A DNA stretch of 64,000 bases, taken from Aliivibrio sp. S4MY1. GTDB lineage: Bacteria; Pseudomonadota; Gammaproteobacteria; Enterobacterales; Vibrionaceae. Shown here piece after piece: positions 36,465 through 45,646 of this stretch; the first letter of the stretch is position 1; each line of letters begins with the position of its first letter. The notes beneath the pieces are model-generated. The model did no database searches and had not been told where the DNA came from. It was given only the letters and a program-made list of their open reading frames with translations. The position numbers were made by a program, and so were the translations under genes. The stretch covers positions 62,001-126,000 of the forward strand of contig NZ_JARACP010000002.1 in assembly GCF_028765545.1 (NCBI RefSeq). The letters are read 5' to 3'.

Positions 36465-37142
36465 ATGAAATTCGTAAAAATTGCTCTTATCATTGCGGTA
36501 ATTGCACTGGCATTATTCGCCGCTAAACAAACAGGTATTCTTGAGATCATCACGGATATTAAGAGCCTTCAAGAGTGGATTGCAGGCTTTGGTGCGTGGG
36601 GCTATGCCGTATTTGTCATCGCATTTGTCTTCGCTTGTGTTTTCTTACTTCCTGGTAGTGCATTTACCATAGTTGCAGGTATTGTGTTTGGCCCTATCAA
36701 AGGTGGGATCTTAGCGCTGTTTTCTGCGACATTAGGTGCTGTTGTTGCATTTATCGTTGCTCGTTTTCTACTTCGCAGTACTATTATGAAGAAGTTTGGC
36801 GACAATCCAATGTTCAAAAAAATTGATGATGGTGTAGCAAAGAACGGAACAAGTTTCTTAATTTTGACGCGTTTAGTTCCTGTGTTCCCATTTAGCTTAC
36901 AAAACTATGCTTACGGCTTAACTAGTTTGAACTTAAGCACTTATGCGTTGGTCTCACTTGTAACAATGGCTCCAGGTGCATTCATTTTCGCTTATATGGC
37001 TGGTGATATTGCAACTAACGGAGTCTCTGCAATGTTGTTGGTTAAATTTGCAGTTGCAGGTTTAATCCTATTTGGTATGTCTCTTATTCCAAAATACATT
37101 GCAAAGAAAAAAGGCATCAACATGGAAGAATTAGCGAAGTAA
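36465..37142 (+). CDS. TVP38/TMEM64 (DedA-like) membrane protein, YdjX/YdjZ-like
   Basis: A 225-residue inner membrane protein with about six helices. The VTT-domain signatures are FLLPGSAFTIVAGIVFGPIKGG and LTRLVPVFPFSLQNYAYGLT. E. coli YdjX and YdjZ belong to this family and lie in the ydjXYZ-ynjABCDEF neighbourhood, the same company as here. Family members may scramble lipids or transport small anions; the role is not established. Good ribosome binding site AAAGGGATG. Confidence 0.8.
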   Translation: MKFVKIALIIAVIALALFAAKQTGILEIITDIKSLQEWIAGFGAWGYAVFVIAFVFACVFLLPGSAFTIVAGIVFGPIKGGILALFSATLGAVVAFIVARFLLRSTIMKKFGDNPMFKKIDDGVAKNGTSFLILTRLVPVFPFSLQNYAYGLTSLNLSTYALVSLVTMAPGAFIFAYMAGDIATNGVSAMLLVKFAVAGLILFGMSLIPKYIAKKKGINMEELAK

Positions 37143-37188
37143 TATCGCTCCATTCTACTAAATTTAACGTTAGATATGTTGATATAGC

Positions 37189-37290
37189 AGGGATAGTAAT
37201 TGTTTAAATCTATTATCAAATTAAGATGCATAATAGAGATAGATAACTTACTATCCCTTTATTGTTACTTCGACGTAACAAATTCTTTTT
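37189..37290 (+). other. Inverted repeats between the redox and transporter parts
   Basis: AGGGATAGTAA at 37189 pairs with TTACTATCCCT at 37248-37258, and a short hairpin TGTTAC/GTAACA (37263-37280) is followed by a run of T. The second looks like a terminator, so the ABC transporter genes may have their own promoter in the remaining 60 bases. Confidence 0.45.
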
Positions 37291-37352
37291 ACTGTATGAT
37301 TACACGGGAAAATTTATGATATACCGCACAAGCCGATCTAAAGTTAATTAAG

Positions 37353-39014
37353 ATGTTACGAGTTCTATATATCCTCATTATTGTAATTTGCATTCTACCA
37401 ACTTTACCTGGCTTACTGGGTGTGGCACTGTCTGCGTTTGGTTATATTCCTCCGCTTGGTATGCATAATTTTTCCCTTTCAGGCTTTGCTATGGTGTTTG
37501 ATTGGCAAGGTGTATGGCGATCAATAAGTCTTACGGTTTACTCAGCTATTGCTAGTAGCTATCTCGCATGCTTAATCTCGTTTTCTATTTTACAAGCAAC
37601 ATGGGGTACTCGACTTTGGCGTAAAATCGAACTCTCCCTTTCCCCTTTATTAGCTATGCCACATATCGCTTTTGCAATCGGCTTTGCCTTCTTATTTGCT
37701 CCAACCGGCATGGGCATAAGGGCACTGCACAGTTTATTTGGCTATGATCCTGGCATGCAAGGCGTCAATGATGCCGTTCTATTAATTAAAGACCCTCACG
37801 CGCTTGGTCTAATTATTATGCTGGCTCTAAAAGAAGTACCATTTTTACTCTTAATGAGCATTTCTATATTAGCGCAACTTAAAGTCACTCAAATAGAGAA
37901 AGTCAGTGCTTCATTAGGTTACAGTAAAAACCAAATGTGGTGGAAATGCATCTTGCCACAATGGTTTGCAAAACTTCGCTTTCCAATGTTAGCGGTGATA
38001 GCTTATAGCCTATCCGTTGTGGATGTTGCTCTGATCATTGGCCCTACAAATCCACCAACCTTTGCCGTGTTAGTTTGGCAATGGTTTAGTGATCCTGACT
38101 TAACTTTATTACCACGAGCTGCTGCTGGAGCTGTGATTCTATTTGCTATTGCTTCGCTCTTAATTGCATTTGCTCGTTTAGTTGAATGGACACTTACCAA
38201 AGGAATAAAGTGTTGGCAATTTTCAGGTCGATACGGGATATCACTACCTGGTAAATCTTTATTTATCACCCTAATTTCACTAACCATTTTGATGGTCCCA
38301 CTGATAATAATGTGGAGCTTTGCACAACGTTGGCGCTTTCCCGATCTTTTACCAAGTAGATATAGCAATCATTTTTGGCAACTCGAATGGGGCAGTATTG
38401 TAAGTACGATTAATCAAAGTCTAATTATCGCAGTGGTCACCGCTACGATTACACTGGTACTTGCACTGTTAGCTCATGAATATCGTATCAAATACAAATG
38501 GCAAATTCCGGGCTATGTTATTGCGATTCCAATGCTTATTCCGCAGCTTTCCATTTTATTTGGCTTACAAGTCGTTACGCTATACTTAAGCAGTGATTCA
38601 TATTTACTTTGGGTTTGTTGGGCTCATGTCTTTTTCGCTTTCCCATTTGTTTACCTTGCACTTGATGGACCTTGGCGAAGTTTCGATACAAGGCTTACTC
38701 GCGCAGCCCTCAGTCTTGGAAAGTCACCACTGCAAGCGTGGTTAAAAGTTAAAATGCCAATTCTTCTGCCTGCAATCGTATTTGCGTGGGCGGTAGGTGT
38801 TAGTGTCAGTCTAGCTCAATATTTACCGACACTTATGCTAGGAGCTGGACGAATTAATACTATAACAACCGAAGCGGTGGCTCTTTCAAGTGGATTTGAT
38901 CGCAGAGTCACTGCTATTTATGCAATTTGGCAGGCTTTATTACCGTTAATTTTCTTTTCCATTGCGATTATTTTCAGCCGTGTACAAGGCAAATATCGCC
39001 GTATTTCAACCTAA
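37353..39014 (+). CDS. ynjC: ABC transporter permease, YnjC-like two-half protein
   Basis: A 553-residue membrane protein with about 12 helices. It is two fused permease halves; each has a coupling loop, ASLGYSKNQMWWKCILPQ and ALSLGKSPLQAWLKVKMP, of the thiamine/iron/sulfate importer class. E. coli YnjC has the same layout. The ATPase gene follows with overlap of frames, but no solute-binding protein gene (YnjB) is present. The substrate is unknown. Confidence 0.8.
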   Translation: MLRVLYILIIVICILPTLPGLLGVALSAFGYIPPLGMHNFSLSGFAMVFDWQGVWRSISLTVYSAIASSYLACLISFSILQATWGTRLWRKIELSLSPLLAMPHIAFAIGFAFLFAPTGMGIRALHSLFGYDPGMQGVNDAVLLIKDPHALGLIIMLALKEVPFLLLMSISILAQLKVTQIEKVSASLGYSKNQMWWKCILPQWFAKLRFPMLAVIAYSLSVVDVALIIGPTNPPTFAVLVWQWFSDPDLTLLPRAAAGAVILFAIASLLIAFARLVEWTLTKGIKCWQFSGRYGISLPGKSLFITLISLTILMVPLIIMWSFAQRWRFPDLLPSRYSNHFWQLEWGSIVSTINQSLIIAVVTATITLVLALLAHEYRIKYKWQIPGYVIAIPMLIPQLSILFGLQVVTLYLSSDSYLLWVCWAHVFFAFPFVYLALDGPWRSFDTRLTRAALSLGKSPLQAWLKVKMPILLPAIVFAWAVGVSVSLAQYLPTLMLGAGRINTITTEAVALSSGFDRRVTAIYAIWQALLPLIFFSIAIIFSRVQGKYRRIST

Positions 39015-39027
39015 AGGTTACTCACAA

Positions 39028-39675
39028 ATGTGTCTTGTTCTCGACAATCTCACTATTACAAAAAACAATAGTGACGCCTTATTTACTTCACTTAACATGA
39101 GCGTGAGAAGAGGTGAAATTCTGACTCTTATGGGGCCTAGTGGCTGTGGAAAATCAACCCTGCTAGATGTTATTGCAGGTCATCTTTCTGAAGAATTTTC
39201 TTACTCAGGTAGTGTGATGCTCGACAGTGTTGATTTAAGCCAACTACCGGCCCACAAGCGTAATGTAGGAATACTGTTTCAAGATGACTTACTTTTTCCT
39301 CACCTATGCGTATGGGAGAACTTGGCTTTTGCTTTACCAAACTCAATTAAAGGCAGTGAGCGAAAAATACAAGCTATGCAAGCGCTAGAACATATCTCTC
39401 TCGTTAAACTGGCTGAGTCATTTCCTGATCAAATTTCAGGAGGCCAACGAGCTCGGATTAGCCTTACTCGAATGTTACTTGCTAAGCCCAAAGTCGCTTT
39501 ACTTGATGAACCATTCAGTAAACTTGATAAAGACTTACGTATTCAATTTAGAGATTGGGTGGTAGAGCAACTTAAAGAGGCCAATATTCCAGCCTTAATG
39601 GTAACTCATGACAAAGAAGATGTTCCACAAGGAAGCCGAGTATTAACTTGGCCATGGAAGATGAATCATGCTTGA
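39028..39675 (+). CDS. ynjD: ABC transporter ATPase, YnjD-like
   Basis: A 215-residue ATPase from the ATG at 39028, which follows AAAGGTT and gives the normal family N-terminus (MCLVLDNLTI); the longer frame starts inside the permease gene. Walker A GPSGCGKST, signature ISGGQRARISLTRML, Walker B ALLDEPFS and the switch histidine in MVTHD are all present. It powers the YnjC-like permease. Overlaps the next gene by 8 bp. Confidence 0.85.
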   Translation: MCLVLDNLTITKNNSDALFTSLNMSVRRGEILTLMGPSGCGKSTLLDVIAGHLSEEFSYSGSVMLDSVDLSQLPAHKRNVGILFQDDLLFPHLCVWENLAFALPNSIKGSERKIQAMQALEHISLVKLAESFPDQISGGQRARISLTRMLLAKPKVALLDEPFSKLDKDLRIQFRDWVVEQLKEANIPALMVTHDKEDVPQGSRVLTWPWKMNHA

Positions 39676-40276
39676 TAGTTTTAGTATAAAAGTGATCCGC
39701 TGGCCACTTGCGCAAAGTGCCAAACTGGTTGATAAATTAGGTGTTACTGCCAATCAAACCACCTTATTTGGCTTCTTTTTAGGCTGTTTGGCGTTTCCTG
39801 CGCTAATTACAGAGCATTACCTAGTAGCCTTGGTGTTTATTGTACTCAATAGAGTGTGTGATGGATTAGATGGTGCATTAGCGCGGATTCAAGGCATTAC
39901 TGATGCGGGAGGTTTTTTAGATATTAGCCTCGATTTTCTGTTCTATTCTTTAATTCCTTTTGGTTTCGTATTAGCTAATCCAGAACAAAATGCGGTGGCT
40001 GGTGCTTTTTTAATTTTCTCCTTTATTGGTAGCGGCAGTAGTTTTCTTGCTTTTGCAGTTATGGCAAGTAAACAAGGCATTGATAATCCAGTTTATAAGC
40101 ATAAATCACTTTACTATATGAGTGGCTTAACCGAGGGAACAGAGACTATTGGCTGCTTTATCGCTATTTGTTTGTTCCCTGCTCATTTCGCCATTATTGC
40201 TTATATCTTTGGTGCTGCTTGTTGGTTTACTACCTTTACTCGGATCTACTCTGGTTTCCACACCTTGAAATCCTAG
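39668..40276 (+). CDS. ynjF: CDP-alcohol phosphatidyltransferase, YnjF-like
   Basis: A 202-residue membrane enzyme. The family motif DGLDGALARIQGITDAGGFLDISLD fits D-G-x2-A-R-x8-G-x3-D-x3-D, the catalytic site that transfers a phosphoalcohol to CDP-diacylglycerol. About five helices. E. coli YnjF is the homologue; its product is not established. It is the last gene of the module and overlaps ynjD. Confidence 0.8.
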   Translation: MLDSFSIKVIRWPLAQSAKLVDKLGVTANQTTLFGFFLGCLAFPALITEHYLVALVFIVLNRVCDGLDGALARIQGITDAGGFLDISLDFLFYSLIPFGFVLANPEQNAVAGAFLIFSFIGSGSSFLAFAVMASKQGIDNPVYKHKSLYYMSGLTEGTETIGCFIAICLFPAHFAIIAYIFGAACWFTTFTRIYSGFHTLKS

Positions 40277-40303
40277 TTCAGTAAATATTCTAAAAAAATA
40301 ATA

Positions 40304-40335
40304 AAAAACGGATGGTATCACTACCATCCGTTTTT
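40304..40335. terminator. Bidirectional rho-independent terminator
   Basis: AAAACGGATGGTA and TACCATCCGTTTT form a 13-bp stem with T-runs, ending the ynj-like operon and, from the other side, the purine permease gene. Confidence 0.9.
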
Positions 40336-40371
40336 ATTTTACTCTGATTTTTAGTGGTGTTTTAACGCAGA

Positions 40372-41742
40372 CTAGATAGCCCAACCACCAACATAAAATA
40401 CAATCAAAGCAATCGTAATTGAAACAATACCCACGTTTAATTTCTTAAACTCACCTGCAAAAATACGGCCAACAACTAGAGTAGTAAAGCCAATCATAAT
40501 GCCTGTTACGATGTTTGCTGAAAGAATAATAAATACCGCACAAACTAAGCCAGAAAGCGCATCAACAGAGTCTTCAAAATCTAACTTCGACACGTTACTT
40601 AGCATCAGTAAGCCAACGTACATCAATGCAGGTGCCGTTGCGTAAGTAGGTACTAAGTAACTCACTGGCGATAAGAAGATCATCACTAAGAACAACACAC
40701 CAACAACTGTCGCAGTTAAACCTGTTTTACCGCCCGCAGCCGTGCCAGCTGCTGATTCGATGTAAACTGCCGCAGGTGCACCACCAACAAGACCAGCCAC
40801 CATTGAGCTTGCAGAGTCTGCCGTCAAAGCTTTACCGCCATCAATGATCTTACCGTCTTTATCTAATAAGTTCGCTTGGCCTGCTAACGCACGAATTGTA
40901 CCTGTCGCATCAAATACGGCCGTCATAACCAAAGCAATAACAACAGGAAGAATCGCAGGTGTTAATGCTCCCATGATGTCCATAGAACCGATTAATGAGC
41001 TGCCATCTGCTGTTTCTAAACTTGGTAGCGCAAAGAACCCGTTGTAGGTTACGCTTGGATCAAAAATCAAACCGATAATTGAGATAGCGACAATCACCAA
41101 TAAAATACCACCGGGTACACGCTTTTTCTCTAAACCAAAGATAGCAGCAAGACCTAGTACCGACATAATTACAGAGAATGACTTAATATCTCCCAACATG
41201 ATAGGAAGACCTGCGTGTGCATTTTTAACAATCAGACCAGTACCATCCGCTGCAATAAGCAATAAGAAAAGACCAATACCAATACCTGTACCGTGAGCAA
41301 TACCTGATGGTAAGTTATTTAGAATCCACTGACGAACACCTGTTACCGTAATAAGCGTAAACAAAGCACCCATAATAAATACAGCACCAAGCGCAACCGG
41401 AATACTTACGCCTTGCCCTAATACCAGACTAAACGCAGTAAATGCCGTTAATGAAATAGCACAGCCAATCGCCATTGGAAGATTTACCCATAACCCCATT
41501 AGCAATGAACCAAATGCCGCCACTAAACAGGTAGCAACAAATACAGCACCGGTATCAAACCCTGCGGCACCTAACATGCTTGGCACAACGATAACCGAGT
41601 AAACCATCGCTAAAAATGTCGTTAGACCTGCGATCATTTCAGTTTTCACGCTGCTTCCACGTTCAGAAATTTTAAAAAAGCCATCAAGTTTTTTATCTAA
41701 ATTAGATTGTGGTGCCGTACTCTGTACATTGTCCTGCGACAT
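40372..41742 (-). CDS. NCS2 family purine permease (AzgA-like)
   Basis: A 456-residue inner membrane transporter with about 13 helices. The start [23 protein letters not shown], the half-helix segment [15 protein letters not shown] and the end motif [15 protein letters not shown] are typical of the AzgA-like COG2252 branch that imports adenine, guanine or hypoxanthine. A PurR-like box lies 83 bp upstream of the start. Ribosome binding site AGGAATG. Confidence 0.85.
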   Translation of the reverse strand: MSQDNVQSTAPQSNLDKKLDGFFKISERGSSVKTEMIAGLTTFLAMVYSVIVVPSMLGAAGFDTGAVFVATCLVAAFGSLLMGLWVNLPMAIGCAISLTAFTAFSLVLGQGVSIPVALGAVFIMGALFTLITVTGVRQWILNNLPSGIAHGTGIGIGLFLLLIAADGTGLIVKNAHAGLPIMLGDIKSFSVIMSVLGLAAIFGLEKKRVPGGILLVIVAISIIGLIFDPSVTYNGFFALPSLETADGSSLIGSMDIMGALTPAILPVVIALVMTAVFDATGTIRALAGQANLLDKDGKIIDGGKALTADSASSMVAGLVGGAPAAVYIESAAGTAAGGKTGLTATVVGVLFLVMIFLSPVSYLVPTYATAPALMYVGLLMLSNVSKLDFEDSVDALSGLVCAVFIILSANIVTGIMIGFTTLVVGRIFAGEFKKLNVGIVSITIALIVFYVGGWAI

Positions 41743-41824
41743 TAGAACATTCCTTAAAATAGGTAACCGTAAGTGGAGTTAATTTTCTGCGCGCATTTTT
41801 GCATAAACTGAGAGAAATATAAAT

Positions 41825-41840
41825 AAGCAATCGTTACCGT
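41825..41840 (-). promoter_or_regulatory. PurR-like operator upstream of the purine permease
   Basis: AAGCAATCGTTACCGT matches 12 of 16 positions of the PurR box ACGCAAACGTTTGCGT, including the central CG. The location upstream of a purine permease gene makes purine repression likely. Confidence 0.45.
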
Positions 41841-42003
41841 CTCAGTATTGCAATGAATTCCTGTAAAATATTCTAATTTTTTATAACATCTTAAAATCTG
41901 ATCCTAACCTTCAAATAAACGAGCTTTTTAAAGCCCACTTATAACTTCTATCTTATCTGTGTCATAATTCATCTCCTACAAGTCTGTATTTAAAGGGAAG
42001 AAA

Positions 42004-43854
42004 ATGACTGCTACTGCTTATCTTAATGACTTAAACCAACGTTATTTATCAATTCATCGCACCAAAGAAAACTTCTTTTGGGACACCTATATGGGCCTAA
42101 GTGATGATCATCAGGGCTCAACAGAAGCCGAGACTGCATGGACTAAATTTTTAAGTAATGCAGAGCAAATTACTGCAATTAAAGAACAAATCGCTCTTGT
42201 TGACACAATAGAAAATATCGAAGAAAAAAAACAAACTCTTATTGGGTTAACGGGGTGGTTAGCAACGTTTGAATCTCATGCAATTGAATCTGAACAAGCT
42301 CAAACTCTAAAGTCAGAATTAATTAAGTTTGAAGCTGGGCTGTTTGAGAAAAAACAAAAACACACCATGACGTATGTAAACGAAGAAGGCAAAACGGTTG
42401 AAGGCTCTCTTCCTGTGCTCGCTTCTGTTGTTCGCACTAGCTCTGATGAAAATACCCGCCAGTCTGCACACCAAGCGTTTCTTGGCTTAGAGCAATGGCT
42501 ATTACAAAACGGATTTATTGAATTAATTAAACTTCGTAATCAATTCGCACGATCTCAAGGTTTTAATACTTTTTTTGATTACTCGGTAACCAAAAAAGAA
42601 AAAATGAACGCAGATGAATTATTTTCCATCTTAGATGATTTTGAAATCCGAACTCGTGATTGCAACCAAGCCAGCTTAAATCAATTAGCTGCAGATAAAG
42701 GCGATAATGCGTTACTGGCTCATAATTTTGTATTCTCGTTTGCTGGCGATGTTATGCGTGAGCTAGATCCTTATGTTCCGTTCTCAAAATCATTACGTCG
42801 TTGGGTAGAATCCTTTGGCCGTTTGAACATTGAATTCTCAGACGCAGAGTTAACCCTTGATTTATTGGATCGTAAAGGCAAATACCCAAATGGTTTCTGT
42901 CATGGTCCTATCCCTTCTTTTTACGATGAAAAAGGTGAATGGGTTGCTGCAAAAGTTAACTTCACGAGTAACGCTAAACCAGACCAAATAGGCAGTGGTT
43001 ATGATGGTATGAACACCTTATTCCATGAGGGCGGGCATGCTGCACATTTCTCTAATGTAAAAATGAATGCACCGTGTTTCTCACAAGAGTTTGCACCAAC
43101 ATCAATGGCGTATGCTGAGACGCAATCCATGTTCTGTGACAGCCTACTAGAAGATGCTGATTGGTTAAAGCAATATGCGCTCGATGCCAATGGTAATTCA
43201 GTTCCTGATTCAATCATCAAAGCGATGATCGACAGCAAGCAACCTTTCCGAGCATATCAAGAACGCAGCATTCTCGTTGTTCCTTATTTTGAGCGAGCGC
43301 TTTATCAATTAACAGATGAAGAGTTAACACCAGAAAACATTACAGCACTGGCTCGTGCAACAGAGAAGAAAATTCTTGGCCTAGCGTGCAGCCCACGCCC
43401 ATTAATGGCGATCCCACACTTGGTTTCTGATGAAGCCGCTTGTGCGTACCACGGTTACTTACTCGCGCACATGGCGGTATATCAAACTCGTGCTTATTTC
43501 ACTGAGAAGTTTGGCTACTTAACCGATAACCCTAAGATTGGTCCATTATTAGCAAAACATTATTGGAATGCCGGTAACAGCGTTAGCCATAATGAGTCAA
43601 TTATTGCTTTAACTGGTGAAGGTTTTAACGCAAAGTATCTCGCTGATAAGTGTAATTTATCGGTTGAAGATGCATGGAAATCGGAGCAAGAGAAGATCGC
43701 AGAATTAGCTTCTCGAAGTCAAGCTGAGGTAGCACCACTAAACGCCTCTATCACTATTATTGATGGCGCTAAAACACTAGCAAGTAATACAGATTCAAAC
43801 GCAAAAATGTGTGATGAATTTGAGGCCTATATTATGGAAACATACGGTCGTTAA
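42004..43854 (+). CDS. M3 family oligoendopeptidase
   Basis: A 616-residue zinc peptidase with HEGGH at residues 341-345 and a downstream Glu region (FAPTSMAYAETQSMF) supplying the third ligand. No signal peptide, so it trims oligopeptides in the cytoplasm. The N-terminal half is helical as in PepF/thimet-type enzymes. Ribosome binding site AAAGGGAAG. It stands alone between the purine permease and the curli locus. Confidence 0.85.
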   Translation: MTATAYLNDLNQRYLSIHRTKENFFWDTYMGLSDDHQGSTEAETAWTKFLSNAEQITAIKEQIALVDTIENIEEKKQTLIGLTGWLATFESHAIESEQAQTLKSELIKFEAGLFEKKQKHTMTYVNEEGKTVEGSLPVLASVVRTSSDENTRQSAHQAFLGLEQWLLQNGFIELIKLRNQFARSQGFNTFFDYSVTKKEKMNADELFSILDDFEIRTRDCNQASLNQLAADKGDNALLAHNFVFSFAGDVMRELDPYVPFSKSLRRWVESFGRLNIEFSDAELTLDLLDRKGKYPNGFCHGPIPSFYDEKGEWVAAKVNFTSNAKPDQIGSGYDGMNTLFHEGGHAAHFSNVKMNAPCFSQEFAPTSMAYAETQSMFCDSLLEDADWLKQYALDANGNSVPDSIIKAMIDSKQPFRAYQERSILVVPYFERALYQLTDEELTPENITALARATEKKILGLACSPRPLMAIPHLVSDEAACAYHGYLLAHMAVYQTRAYFTEKFGYLTDNPKIGPLLAKHYWNAGNSVSHNESIIALTGEGFNAKYLADKCNLSVEDAWKSEQEKIAELASRSQAEVAPLNASITIIDGAKTLASNTDSNAKMCDEFEAYIMETYGR

Positions 43855-43864
43855 TATAGATAAG

Positions 43865-43900
43865 TAATCCGTTTATCATCACATCATGGTAAACGGATTA
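43865..43900. terminator. 11-bp inverted repeat between peptidase and csgG
   Basis: TAATCCGTTTA and TAAACGGATTA form a perfect stem between two converging genes. No long T-run follows, but position and symmetry suggest a shared terminator. Confidence 0.6.
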
Positions 43901-43916
43901 TCTCACAATACCGGCA

Positions 43917-44750
43917 TTATAATACTTGGTGAGTTTCTGAAGCGTATTTAATGAAAATAGGATTGTCTTTACTGTCTTGATTTTCTGGACGCCACAGTCC
44001 TTCTTCTATCCCTTTCACAATTAAGTGAATAACAGCAGAATCAATCGCTGACATTAAGGCGATATTTACAGGCTCGTTATTGGTATAACCTAGCTCAACC
44101 TCTAACAGCTCTTTGTAATCTACAAATCGAAAAGCACCTGCTGATACTTCATAAGACAATATGGTTTTACTCGTTGTAACACTCGTTAAAATTTTACCAC
44201 TACGAACATCAACAGCTCGAATATTTACGGTAACTTGATCCGCTCTATATTGTCCTGAACCTCCAATACCTAAGTATCTAGCCCCTGCACCACCTGTTTT
44301 TATATTTGAATCATACGCTACGATTCCTCCCTCAATCATGACATTTGCAGATAATAAAGATGGAAGCGTAGAACCATGATTAGAAATAGATTCTTGCTTT
44401 TTTTGAGCCGCTCTAATAATTTTCCTTTCCGTTAATAAGTTTTGCAATCCTTGACGTTCTAGCGGATGAAACCATTCAGAATCCAGTAGTGCCATTGTTA
44501 AAAGCGCTGTCCCACCTTGCGGTACCGCCGTTGAGAAGTTACTGTTTGGTTGCGGTTTATACTGTCCCGTTTGATCTCTAAAATCATATACGGAGACAAA
44601 AATTTTCCCTCTTGGTTTAGGTAAAGAAATAAGATCTACATAGCTTGCACCACGCTGCATTAATGTTGGCGATTCTGACGTTTCAGGCACGTCAATAGAA
44701 TTAGAACAACCCGAAATAATAAAAAGTAATAATAATATTGAATATTTCAT
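43917..44750 (-). CDS. csgG: Curli secretion channel lipoprotein CsgG
   Basis: A 277-residue lipoprotein with signal peptide and lipobox ending at C15 (FIISGC). The CsgG core follows: KIFVSVYDFRDQTGQYK, the constriction-loop region, GLQNLLTERKIIRA, ANVMIEGGIVAYDSN and TVNIRAVDVRSGKILTS. It forms the nonameric outer membrane pore that exports curlins. Last gene of the csgDEFG run. Ribosome binding site AGGAATC. Confidence 0.95.
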   Translation of the reverse strand: MKYSILLLLFIISGCSNSIDVPETSESPTLMQRGASYVDLISLPKPRGKIFVSVYDFRDQTGQYKPQPNSNFSTAVPQGGTALLTMALLDSEWFHPLERQGLQNLLTERKIIRAAQKKQESISNHGSTLPSLLSANVMIEGGIVAYDSNIKTGGAGARYLGIGGSGQYRADQVTVNIRAVDVRSGKILTSVTTSKTILSYEVSAGAFRFVDYKELLEVELGYTNNEPVNIALMSAIDSAVIHLIVKGIEEGLWRPENQDSKDNPIFIKYASETHQVL

Positions 44751-44772
44751 TGCTGATTCCTTAGCTTAGAAA

Positions 44773-45174
44773 TTAATCGGGAGTAAGACCACTCACTTGT
44801 ATTTCTGAGGTTTCACCGGTTTCTTTGTCTACAATCTGAATCAGTAAAGCGCCAGAGTCATCAACAATGTTTAATATAAAATCATCAGTAATAAGCTGTC
44901 CTGTATTACCATTACCTACATCCGCTAATAGCTGACTTATTAAACGAGACTCCAAACTAGAAGTTAGGCGATCTAGCGCCGATTCTTGCTCAAATAATGA
45001 ATCATCTTGTGGACCTTTATAATCATTAATCGCATTAGCACCAGCAAAAAGGTGCGATGTATTTAATGGATTTCCACCAAAATTAGGATTTACAGGTGTA
45101 TACACTAATTCACTGGCTTGGCTTAATGGTATAAAACTAGCTATTATGATGAAAAATATATTCCTTATGGCCAT
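44773..45174 (-). CDS. csgF: Curli assembly factor CsgF
   Basis: A 133-residue protein from the ATG at 45174, chosen for its AAGGGG site and signal peptide (IFFIIIASFIPLSQA). The mature start ELVYTPVNPNFGGNP with FAGANAINDYK is the CsgF part that plugs the CsgG pore and links secretion to nucleation by CsgB. Confidence 0.95.
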   Translation of the reverse strand: MAIRNIFFIIIASFIPLSQASELVYTPVNPNFGGNPLNTSHLFAGANAINDYKGPQDDSLFEQESALDRLTSSLESRLISQLLADVGNGNTGQLITDDFILNIVDDSGALLIQIVDKETGETSEIQVSGLTPD

Positions 45175-45184
45175 GCTTAACCCC

Positions 45185-45646
45185 TTAGATCTCAGGAAGT
45201 TCAAGATCATATGTGTCTCTAAATAATTTCTCGGTTTGCCATTTTATGATGTATTGATTTACGGCCTCTATCGCTTGCTCCGCTTTTTCATCTGCTTGTC
45301 TTTGCCCTGGAGAAAGCGCTCCTCTATAAACCACTTTATCAAAATGATAAACCCCTATAATGCTGCCAGATAAGGCCGTTGGCCTCTCTTTTACTGTCAA
45401 ATTAACATCTATATCGTCATATTTGCTGTTCATTTTCATGGAAAAAGCAAAATAAAAATCTCGGCCTAATCGAGTTAATGTTCGGTCAATGATCAACCCT
45501 TCAATCTCAATTAAGTCATCAGACTCATCCACCTTATTGGTTTCTAATGGTGTTTTGGATTCGAGAGTATCTTGATCGTTTGATGCATTAGAAAACAATG
45601 ACGTAAAGAACAACAACATGATTAAGAATATCGAGAAAAATCTCAT
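45185..45646 (-). CDS. csgE: Curli secretion specificity factor CsgE
   Basis: A 153-residue periplasmic protein with a signal peptide and the CsgE pattern IEGLIIDRTLTRLGRDFY, then TVKERPTALSGSIIGV and LSPGQRQADEKAEQA. CsgE caps the CsgG pore on the periplasmic side. Its start overlaps the csgD stop, so the genes are translated together. Confidence 0.95.
   Translation of the reverse strand: MRFFSIFLIMLLFFTSLFSNASNDQDTLESKTPLETNKVDESDDLIEIEGLIIDRTLTRLGRDFYFAFSMKMNSKYDDIDVNLTVKERPTALSGSIIGVYHFDKVVYRGALSPGQRQADEKAEQAIEAVNQYIIKWQTEKLFRDTYDLELPEI

Noticed and set aside
37189-37258. A riboswitch in front of the YnjC-like gene
   Set aside because: Only a long-range inverted repeat and a terminator-like hairpin are visible; no recognisable riboswitch core.
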